Assembly: GCA_902570125.1 (NCBI GenBank) | Contig: CACFXK010000004.1 | Coordinates: forward strand, 38,192 to 102,191 | DNA length: 64,000 nucleotides | Direction: 5' to 3' | DNA from: an uncultured Pelagibacteraceae bacterium | GTDB lineage: Bacteria; Pseudomonadota; Alphaproteobacteria; Pelagibacterales; Pelagibacteraceae | Shown here: positions 1 to 9,004 of the stretch, in pieces | Position numbering within the stretch: position 1 is the stretch's first letter | How the letters are laid out: each line of letters starts with the position of its first letter | Translations under genes and position numbers: made by a program | Notes under the pieces: model-generated | Told to the model about the DNA's origin: nothing | The model's input: only the letters and a program-made list of their open reading frames with translations | Databases searched by the model: none

Positions 1-605
1 TCAATGACAGCACTTAACTGAGGATAACCAACACCTGTTTGAATTCTTGTAGTGCAAACACTACCTGGTCCAATTCCAACTTTTACAATATCTGCTCCTG
101 ATAATACTAATTCTTGTGCCATATCTGCCGTTACCACGTTACCAGCAATAATAGTTTTAGTAGGATATTTATCTCTCACGGATTTTAAAAATTTACTAAA
201 GTGTTCAGAATAACCATTAGCAACATCAATGCAGATAAATTTTATGAAACTATATTCTTTTAAAATTTTATCTAAATTTTCAAAATCTTCTTTTTTTATT
301 CCTATACTTAAAGCAATATTTGGATGAATAGATTTTATTTTTTTGAATTTTTTTATTTTTTGAATGTTATGCTGTTTAGTTAAACATGTGATCATTCCGT
401 ATTCAGAAAGCTTTTCAGCTACACCAAGTTCACCAACACCGTCCATATTTGAGGCCATGATAGGAATTCCAGACCATTCATTATTACTATACTTAAATCT
501 ATAAGTTCTTTTTAGATTTACATCTTTACGACTTTGAAGAGTACTTCTCTTAGGTCTAAAAAGTACATCTGAGTAGTCTAATTTTAGTTCTTCTTCAATT
601 CTCAC
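1..605 (-). CDS. guaC: GMP reductase / IMPDH-family protein (partial; 3' end beyond left edge)
   Basis: Reverse-strand translation from GTG at 605: MRIEEELKLDYSDVLFRPKRSTLQSRKDVNLKRTYRFKYSNNEWSGIPIMASNMDGVGE...GADIVKVGIGPGSVCTTRIQTGVGYPQLSAV; IMPDH/GMPR active-site signature GPGSVCTTR. Confidence 0.85.
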   Translation of the reverse strand, partial: MRIEEELKLDYSDVLFRPKRSTLQSRKDVNLKRTYRFKYSNNEWSGIPIMASNMDGVGELGVAEKLSEYGMITCLTKQHNIQKIKKFKKIKSIHPNIALSIGIKKEDFENLDKILKEYSFIKFICIDVANGYSEHFSKFLKSVRDKYPTKTIIAGNVVTADMAQELVLSGADIVKVGIGPGSVCTTRIQTGVGYPQLSAVI

Positions 606-707
606 GAATCCGAATTTATACAGGGGCTCAAAGCAAATTCAAATTAATTATTAATATTGATGCAGCGTTTTCATTGGCTTTAATTTAAAAAATACATATT
701 ATTAGGC

Positions 708-1586
708 ATGTTTAATGGTTTTAAGTCAAAGTACGTAAAGGTAAAAAAGGGCAAGGTTTTTTGTAGAGTTGGTGGTGAAGGTCCACCATTACTTTTACTA
801 CACGGATATCCACAAACACATTTAATGTGGCACAAAACAGCCCCTGAGTTATCTAAAAAATTTACAGTGGTTGCTGCAGATTTAAGAGGATATGGAAATA
901 GTCTTGCTCCAGCATCAGATAGCAAACATTACAACTACTCAAAAAGAGAAATGGCAAGTGACATGAAACAGATGATGATAAAATTAGGGTTTAACAAATT
1001 TTTTGTTGCGGGACATGATAGAGGTGGAAGAGTTGCTCACAGGTTAGCAAGAGACCATAGAAAAAATATAATAGCTCTTAGTGTTTTAGATATTTGTCCA
1101 ACATTAGATATGTACGAACTAACGACGAAAGATTTCGCAAAAGCTTACTTTCATTGGTTTTTTTTAATACAACCAAAATGGTTACCTGAGAAAATGATAA
1201 TGAGCGATCCACGTAAATGGATGAAAAGTTGTTTAGATAAATGGTCAGGGAATCACAAATTTGGAAAAGTTGAAGAAAATTATTTAAAATGTTTCAAGCA
1301 ACCAAAAAGAATTCATGGATCTTGTGAAGATTATAGGGCGTCTGCGACTATTGATTTGGATCATGACAAACAAGATAGAAAGAAAAAACTAAATATTCCA
1401 GTCCAAGTGTTATGGGGAAGTAAGGGAGTAATTGGAAAGCAGTTCAAACCATTAAAAATTTGGCAAAGATATACTAAGAAAAAAGTTATAGGTTATCCTA
1501 TAAACTCAGGTCACTTCATTCCAGAGCAAAACCCAAAGGCAACTATTAAACATTTAACTAATTTTTTTTTGAAGAAAATTAAGTAA
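708..1586 (+). CDS. alpha/beta hydrolase, haloacetate/fluoroacetate dehalogenase-like
   Basis: HGYPQTHLMWHKTAPEL, ADLRGYGNS, GHDRGGRVAHR nucleophile region, FHW and EDYRASATIDLDHD, SGHFIPEQNP match the FAcD-type layout. Confidence 0.8.
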   Translation: MFNGFKSKYVKVKKGKVFCRVGGEGPPLLLLHGYPQTHLMWHKTAPELSKKFTVVAADLRGYGNSLAPASDSKHYNYSKREMASDMKQMMIKLGFNKFFVAGHDRGGRVAHRLARDHRKNIIALSVLDICPTLDMYELTTKDFAKAYFHWFFLIQPKWLPEKMIMSDPRKWMKSCLDKWSGNHKFGKVEENYLKCFKQPKRIHGSCEDYRASATIDLDHDKQDRKKKLNIPVQVLWGSKGVIGKQFKPLKIWQRYTKKKVIGYPINSGHFIPEQNPKATIKHLTNFFLKKIK

Positions 1587-1661
1587 TTAGCCTTACTTGA
1601 TGTGATCAATAATCGCGCATATCATTCTTGATAATATTAAATTCACCTTTAAATATAGCTA

Positions 1662-3074
1662 ATGTCCTCTTTACTTAAAAATTCAGAATTAACTTCAGAA
1701 AAAGCAGATAGCATTGTTTCTGAAACTCTAAATAATTGTGATGATGGTGAGCTTTATATAGAGGATACAAAATCTGAGACAATTGTATTAGATGATAACA
1801 AGATTAAAAGTTCAAATTATACATCTGACTTAGGTTATGGTTTTAGAGCTGTAACAGGTGATACAGTAGCTTATTCTCATTCAAACGAAATTTCAGAAAA
1901 ATCATTAAAAAATTCTAGCGAAAATCTTAAGTCAACTTTAAAAAATAATAGCGGAACATATAATTCAGAAATTAAAAAAACTAATCAGAAGCTTTATAAA
2001 GACGTTGATCCAATTGAGAGCAAGTCAATGAAATCAAAAATAGAATTGCTGAACAATATGAATGAGTATGCCAGATCAAAAGATAGTTCAGTTAAACAAG
2101 TAACAGCAAGCCTTCTAGCAGAGAAGAAAAATGTTGAGATCATTAGATCTGGAGGAGAATTATTATCAGATAACAGACCTTTAGTTAGAATAAATATGTC
2201 AGTAATGGTTGAAAAGAATGGTAGAAAAGAAACTGGTGTTTTTGGTATTGGTGGAAGACAAGATTATGATGAATATCTTAAAAATGATAATTGGAAAAAA
2301 GTTTGTGATGAAGCTTTTAGAATTGCAAGTACGAATATAGAAAGTAAACCTTCTCTTGCAGGAGAAATGAAAGTTGTTTTAGGACCTGGTTGGCCTGCAA
2401 TTTTAATTCATGAAGCTGTAGGTCATGGACTAGAAGGAGATTTTAATAGAAAAAAAACTTCAGCTTTTCATGATTTAGTTGGTAAAAAAGTTGCGAGCGA
2501 TGGAGTTACAATAATCGACGACGGAACATTAGATAATAGAAGAGGTAGTTTAAATATTGATGATGAAGGAACGCCAACAGAAAGAACAGTTTTAATTGAA
2601 AATGGTATCTTAAAAAATTTCATGCAAGATAGACTTAATGCAAGACTTATGAATACAAAATCAACAGGAAATGGAAGAAGAGAGAGCTATAAACATGTAG
2701 TGATGCCTAGAATGAGAAATACGATAATGTTAGGTGGATCAAACACTCAAGAAGAAATGATTAAATCAGTAGATAAAGGTATTTTTGCTGTAAGTTTTGG
2801 AGGTGGTCAAGTTGACATTACCTCTGGTAAATTCGTTTTTAACTGTACAGAAGCTTATGAGATTATAAATGGAAAAATTGGATCTCCAATTAAAGGAGCT
2901 ACTTTAATTGGTGATGGACCATCTTCTTTAAAAGAAATTTTAATGATTGGAAATGATATGATGTTAGATCCTGGAATTGGAACGTGTGGTAAAGCTGGAC
3001 AAGGTGTACCAGTTGGTGTTGGACAACCATCTTTGCTTATCAATAATATGACTGTTGGCGGAACCCAACTATAG
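1662..3074 (+). CDS. tldD: metalloprotease TldD
   Basis: HEAVGHGLEGDF zinc motif, GGGQVDITSGKFVFN, C-terminal GVGQPSLLINNMTVGGTQL. Confidence 0.93.
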   Translation: MSSLLKNSELTSEKADSIVSETLNNCDDGELYIEDTKSETIVLDDNKIKSSNYTSDLGYGFRAVTGDTVAYSHSNEISEKSLKNSSENLKSTLKNNSGTYNSEIKKTNQKLYKDVDPIESKSMKSKIELLNNMNEYARSKDSSVKQVTASLLAEKKNVEIIRSGGELLSDNRPLVRINMSVMVEKNGRKETGVFGIGGRQDYDEYLKNDNWKKVCDEAFRIASTNIESKPSLAGEMKVVLGPGWPAILIHEAVGHGLEGDFNRKKTSAFHDLVGKKVASDGVTIIDDGTLDNRRGSLNIDDEGTPTERTVLIENGILKNFMQDRLNARLMNTKSTGNGRRESYKHVVMPRMRNTIMLGGSNTQEEMIKSVDKGIFAVSFGGGQVDITSGKFVFNCTEAYEIINGKIGSPIKGATLIGDGPSSLKEILMIGNDMMLDPGIGTCGKAGQGVPVGVGQPSLLINNMTVGGTQL

Positions 3075-4398
3075 TAAGATGATTAAAGATCAACAGTATT
3101 TAAAAAAAATTGCTGATATATGCCTTAGTAAATCAAAAAAATTAGGTTCATCTGATGCAAACATATTAGTGCAAAGTTCTGTTTCTGAAAATGTAAATGT
3201 AAGGAATAAAAAACTTGATGGATCTGAAAGGTCTGAAAATCTTGGAGTAGTCCTTACAACTTATTTAGGTAAAAAAAAGTCCTCAATAGCTTCATCGAAT
3301 CTAAAAGAAAGTAATTTAGATGAGTTAGTAAATAGATGTATTGAAACAATGAAAATTACTCCTGAGGATGAATATAATTCATTACCAGATAAAGACCTTC
3401 ATTTTAAAGGATTAAAAGACTTAGACTTGTATGATGAAACTCATTTAAGCAATGAAGACAAGATTAATTATATAAAAGAGGCAGAAGAGGAAGCTTTTTC
3501 AAATGATAAAATAATAAATACTAATGGATCTGGATTTGGTGAGAACAAATCAAATTTTTTATTAGCTAATTCAAATGGATTTGCTGATGGATATAAAACT
3601 TCACAATTTACTGCATATTGTGAAGTTGTTTCAAAAAGCAACGGAAGCATGGAAAGAGATTATGAATATACAAGTAAAAGGTTTTACAGTGATATTTTAA
3701 AACCTAAACAACTTGGATCTATTGCAGCAGAGCATGCAGTAAAGAAATTAAATCCACAAAAGATAAAAAGTGAAAAAATTAGTCTGATATTTGATAAAAG
3801 AATTTCAAAAAATTTTCTATCTATATTTGCAAGTGCAATATCATCAAGTGCAATTGCAAAAGGTACTACATTTTTAAAAGATAAATTAAATCAACAAGTT
3901 TTTAACCCTGAAATAAATATACAAGATCATGGTAATATAAGAAAAGCCAATGGATCTCGTTACTTTGATAGCGAAGGCATAGCAGTAGTTAACCTTGATT
4001 TGATAAAGAACGGTATTCTTCAAGACTATTTAATTGATACTTATAATGGGAAAAAAATAAATAGAAAGTCTAATGGTAGGGCAAGTGGTACAACAAATTT
4101 GTATTTTCAAAATGGATCAAAAACATTTGAAGATCTAATCAAATCAGAAAATAAAATCTTGTATATTAAAGAAACTATCGGCCATGGTACAAATATTATT
4201 AACGGTGATTATTCTGTAGGAGCATCTGGCATGATGATTGAGAATGGAGAGTTTTCATATCCAGTAAGTGAAATTACAATTGCTGGAAACCTAAATAATA
4301 TTTTTAAAAATATAACTTTAGCCGACGATTTAGAATTTAACTATGCAACGAATTCACCGACAATGATGGTTGAAGGTATGGTTGTTGGTGGAAAATAA
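3055..4398 (+). CDS. pmbA: metalloprotease-associated protein TldE/PmbA (TTG at 3055 or ATG at 3079)
   Basis: Adjacent to and overlapping tldD; C-terminal GDYSVGASGMMIENGEFSYPVSEITIAGNL...NSPTMMVEGMVVGGK. Confidence 0.9.
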   Translation: MAEPNYSKMIKDQQYLKKIADICLSKSKKLGSSDANILVQSSVSENVNVRNKKLDGSERSENLGVVLTTYLGKKKSSIASSNLKESNLDELVNRCIETMKITPEDEYNSLPDKDLHFKGLKDLDLYDETHLSNEDKINYIKEAEEEAFSNDKIINTNGSGFGENKSNFLLANSNGFADGYKTSQFTAYCEVVSKSNGSMERDYEYTSKRFYSDILKPKQLGSIAAEHAVKKLNPQKIKSEKISLIFDKRISKNFLSIFASAISSSAIAKGTTFLKDKLNQQVFNPEINIQDHGNIRKANGSRYFDSEGIAVVNLDLIKNGILQDYLIDTYNGKKINRKSNGRASGTTNLYFQNGSKTFEDLIKSENKILYIKETIGHGTNIINGDYSVGASGMMIENGEFSYPVSEITIAGNLNNIFKNITLADDLEFNYATNSPTMMVEGMVVGGK

Positions 4399-4405
4399 TT
4401 TCTAA

Positions 4406-4954
4406 ATGAAAAAAATAATTACCATTTTTCTTGCTATTTTTTTTATTAGTACCTCATCAAACTCTAATGAAAATGAAATAAGATTAAATAGCTTATTTGA
4501 AAAATTAAAAATTCAAAACCACTCAATTGCAATTGATACAGAGATGAAAATTTGGGATATTTGGACAAAACATCCCACTAATCAAAATTTAACTTCTTTG
4601 CTATCAAGAGGAACAAAATTTATGAATCAAGAGCAATATTCAGTTGCTGTAGATATATTCACAACAGTAATTAAAAAAGATCCTGCTTGGGCAGAAGCTT
4701 GGAATAAAAGAGCAACTGTCTTTTATTTAATGGGCAAATATCAAGATTCTCAAAATGATATAGACAAGGTATTAAAACTAGAGAAAAGACATTTTGGAGC
4801 ATTATCAGGACAGGGTCTCGTTCAAATTAAGTTAAAAAATTATGAAAAGGCTTTAAAGAGTTATGAAAAAGTAAAAGAGATTTATCCGTCCATGAGGTCA
4901 CCACAAATAATGATACCACAGATTAAAGAGTTGATTAAAAACCAATCTGTGTAA
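4406..4954 (+). CDS. secreted tetratricopeptide-repeat protein
   Basis: N-terminal signal peptide; TPR-like AEAWNKRATVFYLMGKYQDSQNDIDKVLKL. Confidence 0.75.
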   Translation: MKKIITIFLAIFFISTSSNSNENEIRLNSLFEKLKIQNHSIAIDTEMKIWDIWTKHPTNQNLTSLLSRGTKFMNQEQYSVAVDIFTTVIKKDPAWAEAWNKRATVFYLMGKYQDSQNDIDKVLKLEKRHFGALSGQGLVQIKLKNYEKALKSYEKVKEIYPSMRSPQIMIPQIKELIKNQSV

Positions 4955-5503
4955 ATGAAAAAACTACTAATAATATTTTTTATTAATATTTTTGTAGTTA
5001 ATTCTGCTTATTCTGCAGAAGAAGTCCTTAATTCTTTAAAAGAGGGAGGAAAAATAATTTTTATTAGACATGCGCTTGCACCAGGGAATGGAGATCCAGA
5101 AAATTTTGATTTAAATGATTGTTCTACCCAAAGAAATTTAAATCAAAGAGGAATTGAACAGTCAAAATTTATTGGAAGTATATTTAATAAAAACCAGATT
5201 AAAATTGAAAATGTCTATTCAAGTGAATGGTGCAGATGTATAGATACAGCTAAATTTGCTTTTAAAAATTATCAAACATTTAGTGCACTAAATTCTTTTT
5301 ATGATATTAGATTTGAAGCAAATGAAGAGAGGCAAATAACTCAACTAAAAGAGTTTATTAATCAATGGAATGGTAAAGAAAATATAATTTTTGTTACTCA
5401 TTTTGTTGTTATATCCTCAATGCTAAATATAGGGACTTCTTCAGGAGAAATAGTAATAACCGATAAGAATTTAAATATTATTGGATCAATTGATACTTTG
5501 TAA
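4955..5503 (+). CDS. histidine phosphatase family protein (secreted)
   Basis: FIRHALAPG RHG-like motif; YSSEWCRCIDTA; FVTHFVV; signal peptide. Confidence 0.8.
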   Translation: MKKLLIIFFINIFVVNSAYSAEEVLNSLKEGGKIIFIRHALAPGNGDPENFDLNDCSTQRNLNQRGIEQSKFIGSIFNKNQIKIENVYSSEWCRCIDTAKFAFKNYQTFSALNSFYDIRFEANEERQITQLKEFINQWNGKENIIFVTHFVVISSMLNIGTSSGEIVITDKNLNIIGSIDTL

Positions 5504-5521
5504 TATATTAACTTAATATTT

Positions 5522-5713
5522 ATGAAAACAATATTTATTATAGGATCAAAAAAGCATACTTTAAAATACACTAGAAAAATGCCTGAAGGCGAAGTAAAAA
5601 AAATGAAATCTTTTGTAACTAATAAAGGTCAAAAGTTAGAAAAAACATCCAAGTTTAAAATTCTAAATATTTCAGACGAAAAAACAGCAAGAGTATTTAA
5701 GATCAGTTTATAA
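5522..5713 (+). CDS. small hypothetical protein (63 aa)
   Basis: ORF in operon context between same-strand genes; no recognised domain. Confidence 0.45.
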   Translation: MKTIFIIGSKKHTLKYTRKMPEGEVKKMKSFVTNKGQKLEKTSKFKILNISDEKTARVFKISL

Positions 5714-5738
5714 TATTTAATCCAGAAATAGAAACTAA

Positions 5739-6890
5739 ATGAAGAAATCTAAAAGAAGTAATGTAGACCCATTTATTGTAATGGATGTAATGGAGTCTGC
5801 TAGAAAAGCAGAAGCTAATGGCAAGCATGTAATTCATATGGAAGTAGGTCAACCAGGAACACCGGCACCAAAGCGTGCCAAACAATTTATTTCACATGAA
5901 ATTTCTAATAATGATCTTGGCTATACAGTTACTTTAGGTTTGCCAGAATTACGAAATAGAATTTCTAAATTGTATGGAGATTGGTACAATATTGATTTAA
6001 ACCCAGACAGAATAATTATAACAACTGGATCTTCAGGAGCATTTATACTTTCTTTTGCAGCATTATTTGATGTTGGAGATAGAGTAGGCATTGCCGCTCC
6101 AGGCTATCCTAGCTATAGACAAATTTTAAAGTCTCAAGATTTAATTCCAATTGATATTTTTACAGAGTTCCAAAATAAATTTCAGCCTATACCGAAAGAT
6201 ATTAAAGAAAATAATTTAAATGGTTTATTAGTTGCTTCTCCTGCAAATCCAACTGGTTCAATGCTTGATAAAAAAAAACTAGAAGAACTTATTAATACTG
6301 CGCATGAAAATAAAGTGAGTTTTATTAGCGATGAGATTTATCATGGAATTCAATATGAAAATAATCCTACATCTGCATTAGAAATTTCAAATGAGTGTTA
6401 TGTTATAAATTCATTTTCTAAATATTTTTCTATGACAGGTTGGAGAGTAGGCTGGATGATTGTTCCTGAAGACCATGTGAGACAAGTAGAAAGATTATCT
6501 CAAAATCTTTTTATTTGTCCTCCTCATGTAAGTCAATTAACTGCTCTATCAGCAATGGATGCAAAAGAGGAATTAAATACAAATGTAGAGGTTTATAAAA
6601 AAAATAGATCAATTTTGTTAGAAGAGTTACCTAAGGCTGGTTTAAATAAATTTTCTCCTCCAGATGGTGCTTTTTATATCTACATTGATATTTCAGAGTA
6701 TTCGAAAGATAGCCTTAACTTTTGTAAAGAAGTGCTTGATAAAGCAGGAGTAGCAATAACTCCTGGACTTGATTTCGATCAAAAAAGAGGAAATTCTACA
6801 ATAAGGTTTTCATACGCTAGAAGCACTGAGGATATAATTGAAGGAGCAAATAGAATAAAAAAATTTATGAAAGAAGAGTATTTAAAATAA
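5739..6890 (+). CDS. pyridoxal-phosphate-dependent aminotransferase, class I/II
   Basis: SPANPTGSM, ISDEIYHGIQY, NSFSKYFSMTGWRVGW PLP-lysine region. Confidence 0.9.
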   Translation: MKKSKRSNVDPFIVMDVMESARKAEANGKHVIHMEVGQPGTPAPKRAKQFISHEISNNDLGYTVTLGLPELRNRISKLYGDWYNIDLNPDRIIITTGSSGAFILSFAALFDVGDRVGIAAPGYPSYRQILKSQDLIPIDIFTEFQNKFQPIPKDIKENNLNGLLVASPANPTGSMLDKKKLEELINTAHENKVSFISDEIYHGIQYENNPTSALEISNECYVINSFSKYFSMTGWRVGWMIVPEDHVRQVERLSQNLFICPPHVSQLTALSAMDAKEELNTNVEVYKKNRSILLEELPKAGLNKFSPPDGAFYIYIDISEYSKDSLNFCKEVLDKAGVAITPGLDFDQKRGNSTIRFSYARSTEDIIEGANRIKKFMKEEYLK

Positions 6891-6892
6891 TA

Positions 6893-7549
6893 ATGAAAAC
6901 CGCTATTTTATTTGGCTCATCTGGGTTAATTGGATCTAATTTACTAGATAATTTAATCAATAATAATACTTACAACAAAATAAAAATATTTGTCAGAAAA
7001 TTACCTTCTATTGATAATCCAAAAGTTGAAGTGATCAATACAGATTTTTTAGATTTAGACACTTTAAAAGAAAAATTAACAGGTGATGATTGTTTTTTTT
7101 GCATTGGTACAACTCACAAAGACACACCCGATAAAAACGAATATAGAAGAATAGAATATGACTTGCCTGTACAATTAGCAAAAATTGCAAAATTTAATTC
7201 AATTAGTAATTTTATTTATGTCTCCTCAATTGGAGCAAACCCGAAAGCCTCAAGTACATATTTAAAAAATAAAGGTCAAGTAGAGGAGGAGCTAAAAAAG
7301 ATTGGGTTTTCTAACCTAAGCATTATTCAACCCTCATTTTTAGTTGGTAACAGAAAAGACTTTAGAATTGTTGAGGTTTTAGGAATTCCAGTGATGAAAT
7401 TTCTATCCTTATTCTTTTTTGGTGGATTTAAAAAATATACTCCAATAAAAGTTGAGATAGTTGTGAATGCAATGATCAAACTTGCCTCAGGAAATAATAG
7501 TGAGCAAACTTATTTATCTGATAGGTTGCAAGAGTTAGGATCTAACTAA
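6893..7549 (+). CDS. NAD(P)H-binding / atypical SDR oxidoreductase (HTATIP2-like)
   Basis: N-terminal FGSSGLIGSNLL Rossmann motif; FIYVSSIGANP; SIIQPSFLVG. Confidence 0.75.
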   Translation: MKTAILFGSSGLIGSNLLDNLINNNTYNKIKIFVRKLPSIDNPKVEVINTDFLDLDTLKEKLTGDDCFFCIGTTHKDTPDKNEYRRIEYDLPVQLAKIAKFNSISNFIYVSSIGANPKASSTYLKNKGQVEEELKKIGFSNLSIIQPSFLVGNRKDFRIVEVLGIPVMKFLSLFFFGGFKKYTPIKVEIVVNAMIKLASGNNSEQTYLSDRLQELGSN

Positions 7550-8122
7550 ATGAGAAAATCAATAATATCGATATCTTTTTTGATTTATATATTCTGTATT
7601 TTACCTTACTCTACTTCAATGGCTTATGAGGAATCTCAATATGATGTAGTATATAAATCTGAGATATACGAAGTGAGACATTATAAAGACCGTCTAGTTG
7701 TCGAAGTTGTAAGTAGAAACGATGACAGTAGTTTTAGAAAACTTTTTAAATATATCTCGGGTCAGAATAATAAATCCCAAGAAATCAAAATGACTGTACC
7801 TGTAACACAGGGTGAGAAGGATAATGGATACTATATGCAATTTTATCTTCCATCAAAATTTACAAAAGAGAATGCGCCTATACCCACAAATTCAGATGTT
7901 AAAATCTCAACAATAGAAGAAGGTTTTTTTGCTGTAATAGAATATTCTGGAAGAGCCTCAGATAATAATTTCTTCAAACATAAGGAAATTCTTAATAAAA
8001 AACTCTTAGAGGATAAAGTAATCATTAAAGGACCTCCAATAAGAGCAACTTATAATGGGCCTTTTACGCTTCCTATGATGAGACGCAACGAAGCTATGTT
8101 TAAAGTTGAGTGGAGTAAATAG
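7550..8122 (+). CDS. SOUL family heme-binding protein
   Basis: Signal peptide; YEVRHYKDRLVVEV; EIKMTVPVTQ; SGRASDNNFFKHKEIL; RATYNGPFTLPMMRRNE. Confidence 0.85.
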   Translation: MRKSIISISFLIYIFCILPYSTSMAYEESQYDVVYKSEIYEVRHYKDRLVVEVVSRNDDSSFRKLFKYISGQNNKSQEIKMTVPVTQGEKDNGYYMQFYLPSKFTKENAPIPTNSDVKISTIEEGFFAVIEYSGRASDNNFFKHKEILNKKLLEDKVIIKGPPIRATYNGPFTLPMMRRNEAMFKVEWSK

Positions 8123-8192
8123 ATTACATTTTGCCATATATATTAATTTCTATCGCCTGATAGTTTACCTTCATTAATCAGAAAGGTATTTT

Positions 8193-8594
8193 ATGAAAAA
8201 ATTATTTCTAATTTTATTTGTATCGTTTGGTTTAAACAGCTCTGTTTTTGCTGATGGTCATGTAAAAAGAATTTTATCAACTAGTCAGACTGGTATGGGT
8301 AACGATATTGTTTATCCATCCGGAAAAGCAAAGATCACAGCTTTTGAATTTACTGTGCCCGTAGGAGGCCCTGTAGTTCCACATACTCACTCGTTCCCTG
8401 TTTTAATAATGATACAACAAGGAGAAATTGAACTTACCCAAGGTGGCAAAAGCTATGTTTATAAAGCTGGAGATGCATTTATTGAAGATGTAGGTGTGGC
8501 TCATGAATCTAAAAATATTGGAGATGTTCCTGTAAAAGCAATTGTTGTTGCTATGGGAGTTGAAGGTCAAAAAATTATGACCCCAGTAAAATAG
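8193..8594 (+). CDS. secreted cupin-domain protein
   Basis: Signal peptide ending SVFADG; cupin motif PHTHSFPVLIMIQQGEIEL...GDAFIEDVGVAHESKN. Confidence 0.85.
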   Translation: MKKLFLILFVSFGLNSSVFADGHVKRILSTSQTGMGNDIVYPSGKAKITAFEFTVPVGGPVVPHTHSFPVLIMIQQGEIELTQGGKSYVYKAGDAFIEDVGVAHESKNIGDVPVKAIVVAMGVEGQKIMTPVK

Positions 8595-8603
8595 AAAGAA
8601 AAA

Positions 8604-8636
8604 ATATGGGGCAGTTATTTTTTTAATGCCCCATAT
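8604..8636. terminator. stem-loop terminator; T-tract favours the minus strand, possibly bidirectional
   Basis: ATATGGGGCA (8604-8613) pairs with TGCCCCATAT (8627-8636); minus strand reads into ATTTTTTCTTTC. Confidence 0.7.
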
Positions 8637-8649
8637 CTCATTCTTTAAG

Positions 8650-8841
8650 CTATATTTTTTTACTCTCTTTTCTTAAGTGTCCTAATGTTTCCCCAGAATT
8701 TTTTCCTGATTTGATAACGTATCCACTTGTACCGTTGGCATTAGTTTCTACAGTTTTCAAATTTCGAAACATTAATTGATTTAGCCTAGCGTTCTTTGAG
8801 CCTCGGCTAAACGAACTTAAAACTCTGTGCATTCTTTTCAT
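8650..8841 (-). CDS. small basic hypothetical protein (63 aa)
   Basis: Strong SD: reverse strand reads caaGGAGAGtgtATG; followed by the terminator at 8604-8636. Confidence 0.6.
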   Translation of the reverse strand: MKRMHRVLSSFSRGSKNARLNQLMFRNLKTVETNANGTSGYVIKSGKNSGETLGHLRKESKKI

Positions 8842-9004
8842 ACACTCTCCTTGTTTGTTTTTCCAAAACTCGCTTTTAACCGATGCGATATCGGCCTCTT
8901 TTTCACCATGAGATATGGTATTAATAAATTATCTTTTACAAATAATATTTTCAATTAGATAACTTATTATTATGACCAAACTGGGTTTTAAAATTGTTTA
9001 TTAC

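Noticed and set aside
680-925. Antisense ORFs from the track (e.g. 680-925, 2855-3043, 15732-16232, 33415-33849, 44664-45155)
   Set aside because: They lie opposite strongly supported genes, have no recognisable domains, and show the composition expected from shadow frames of AT-rich coding DNA.
8193-8594. Cupin protein as a DddK/DddQ-type DMSP lyase
   Set aside because: It has a signal peptide, and the motif context (PHTHSFPVLIMIQQGEIEL) does not resemble DddK as I recall it. Only a generic cupin call is supported.
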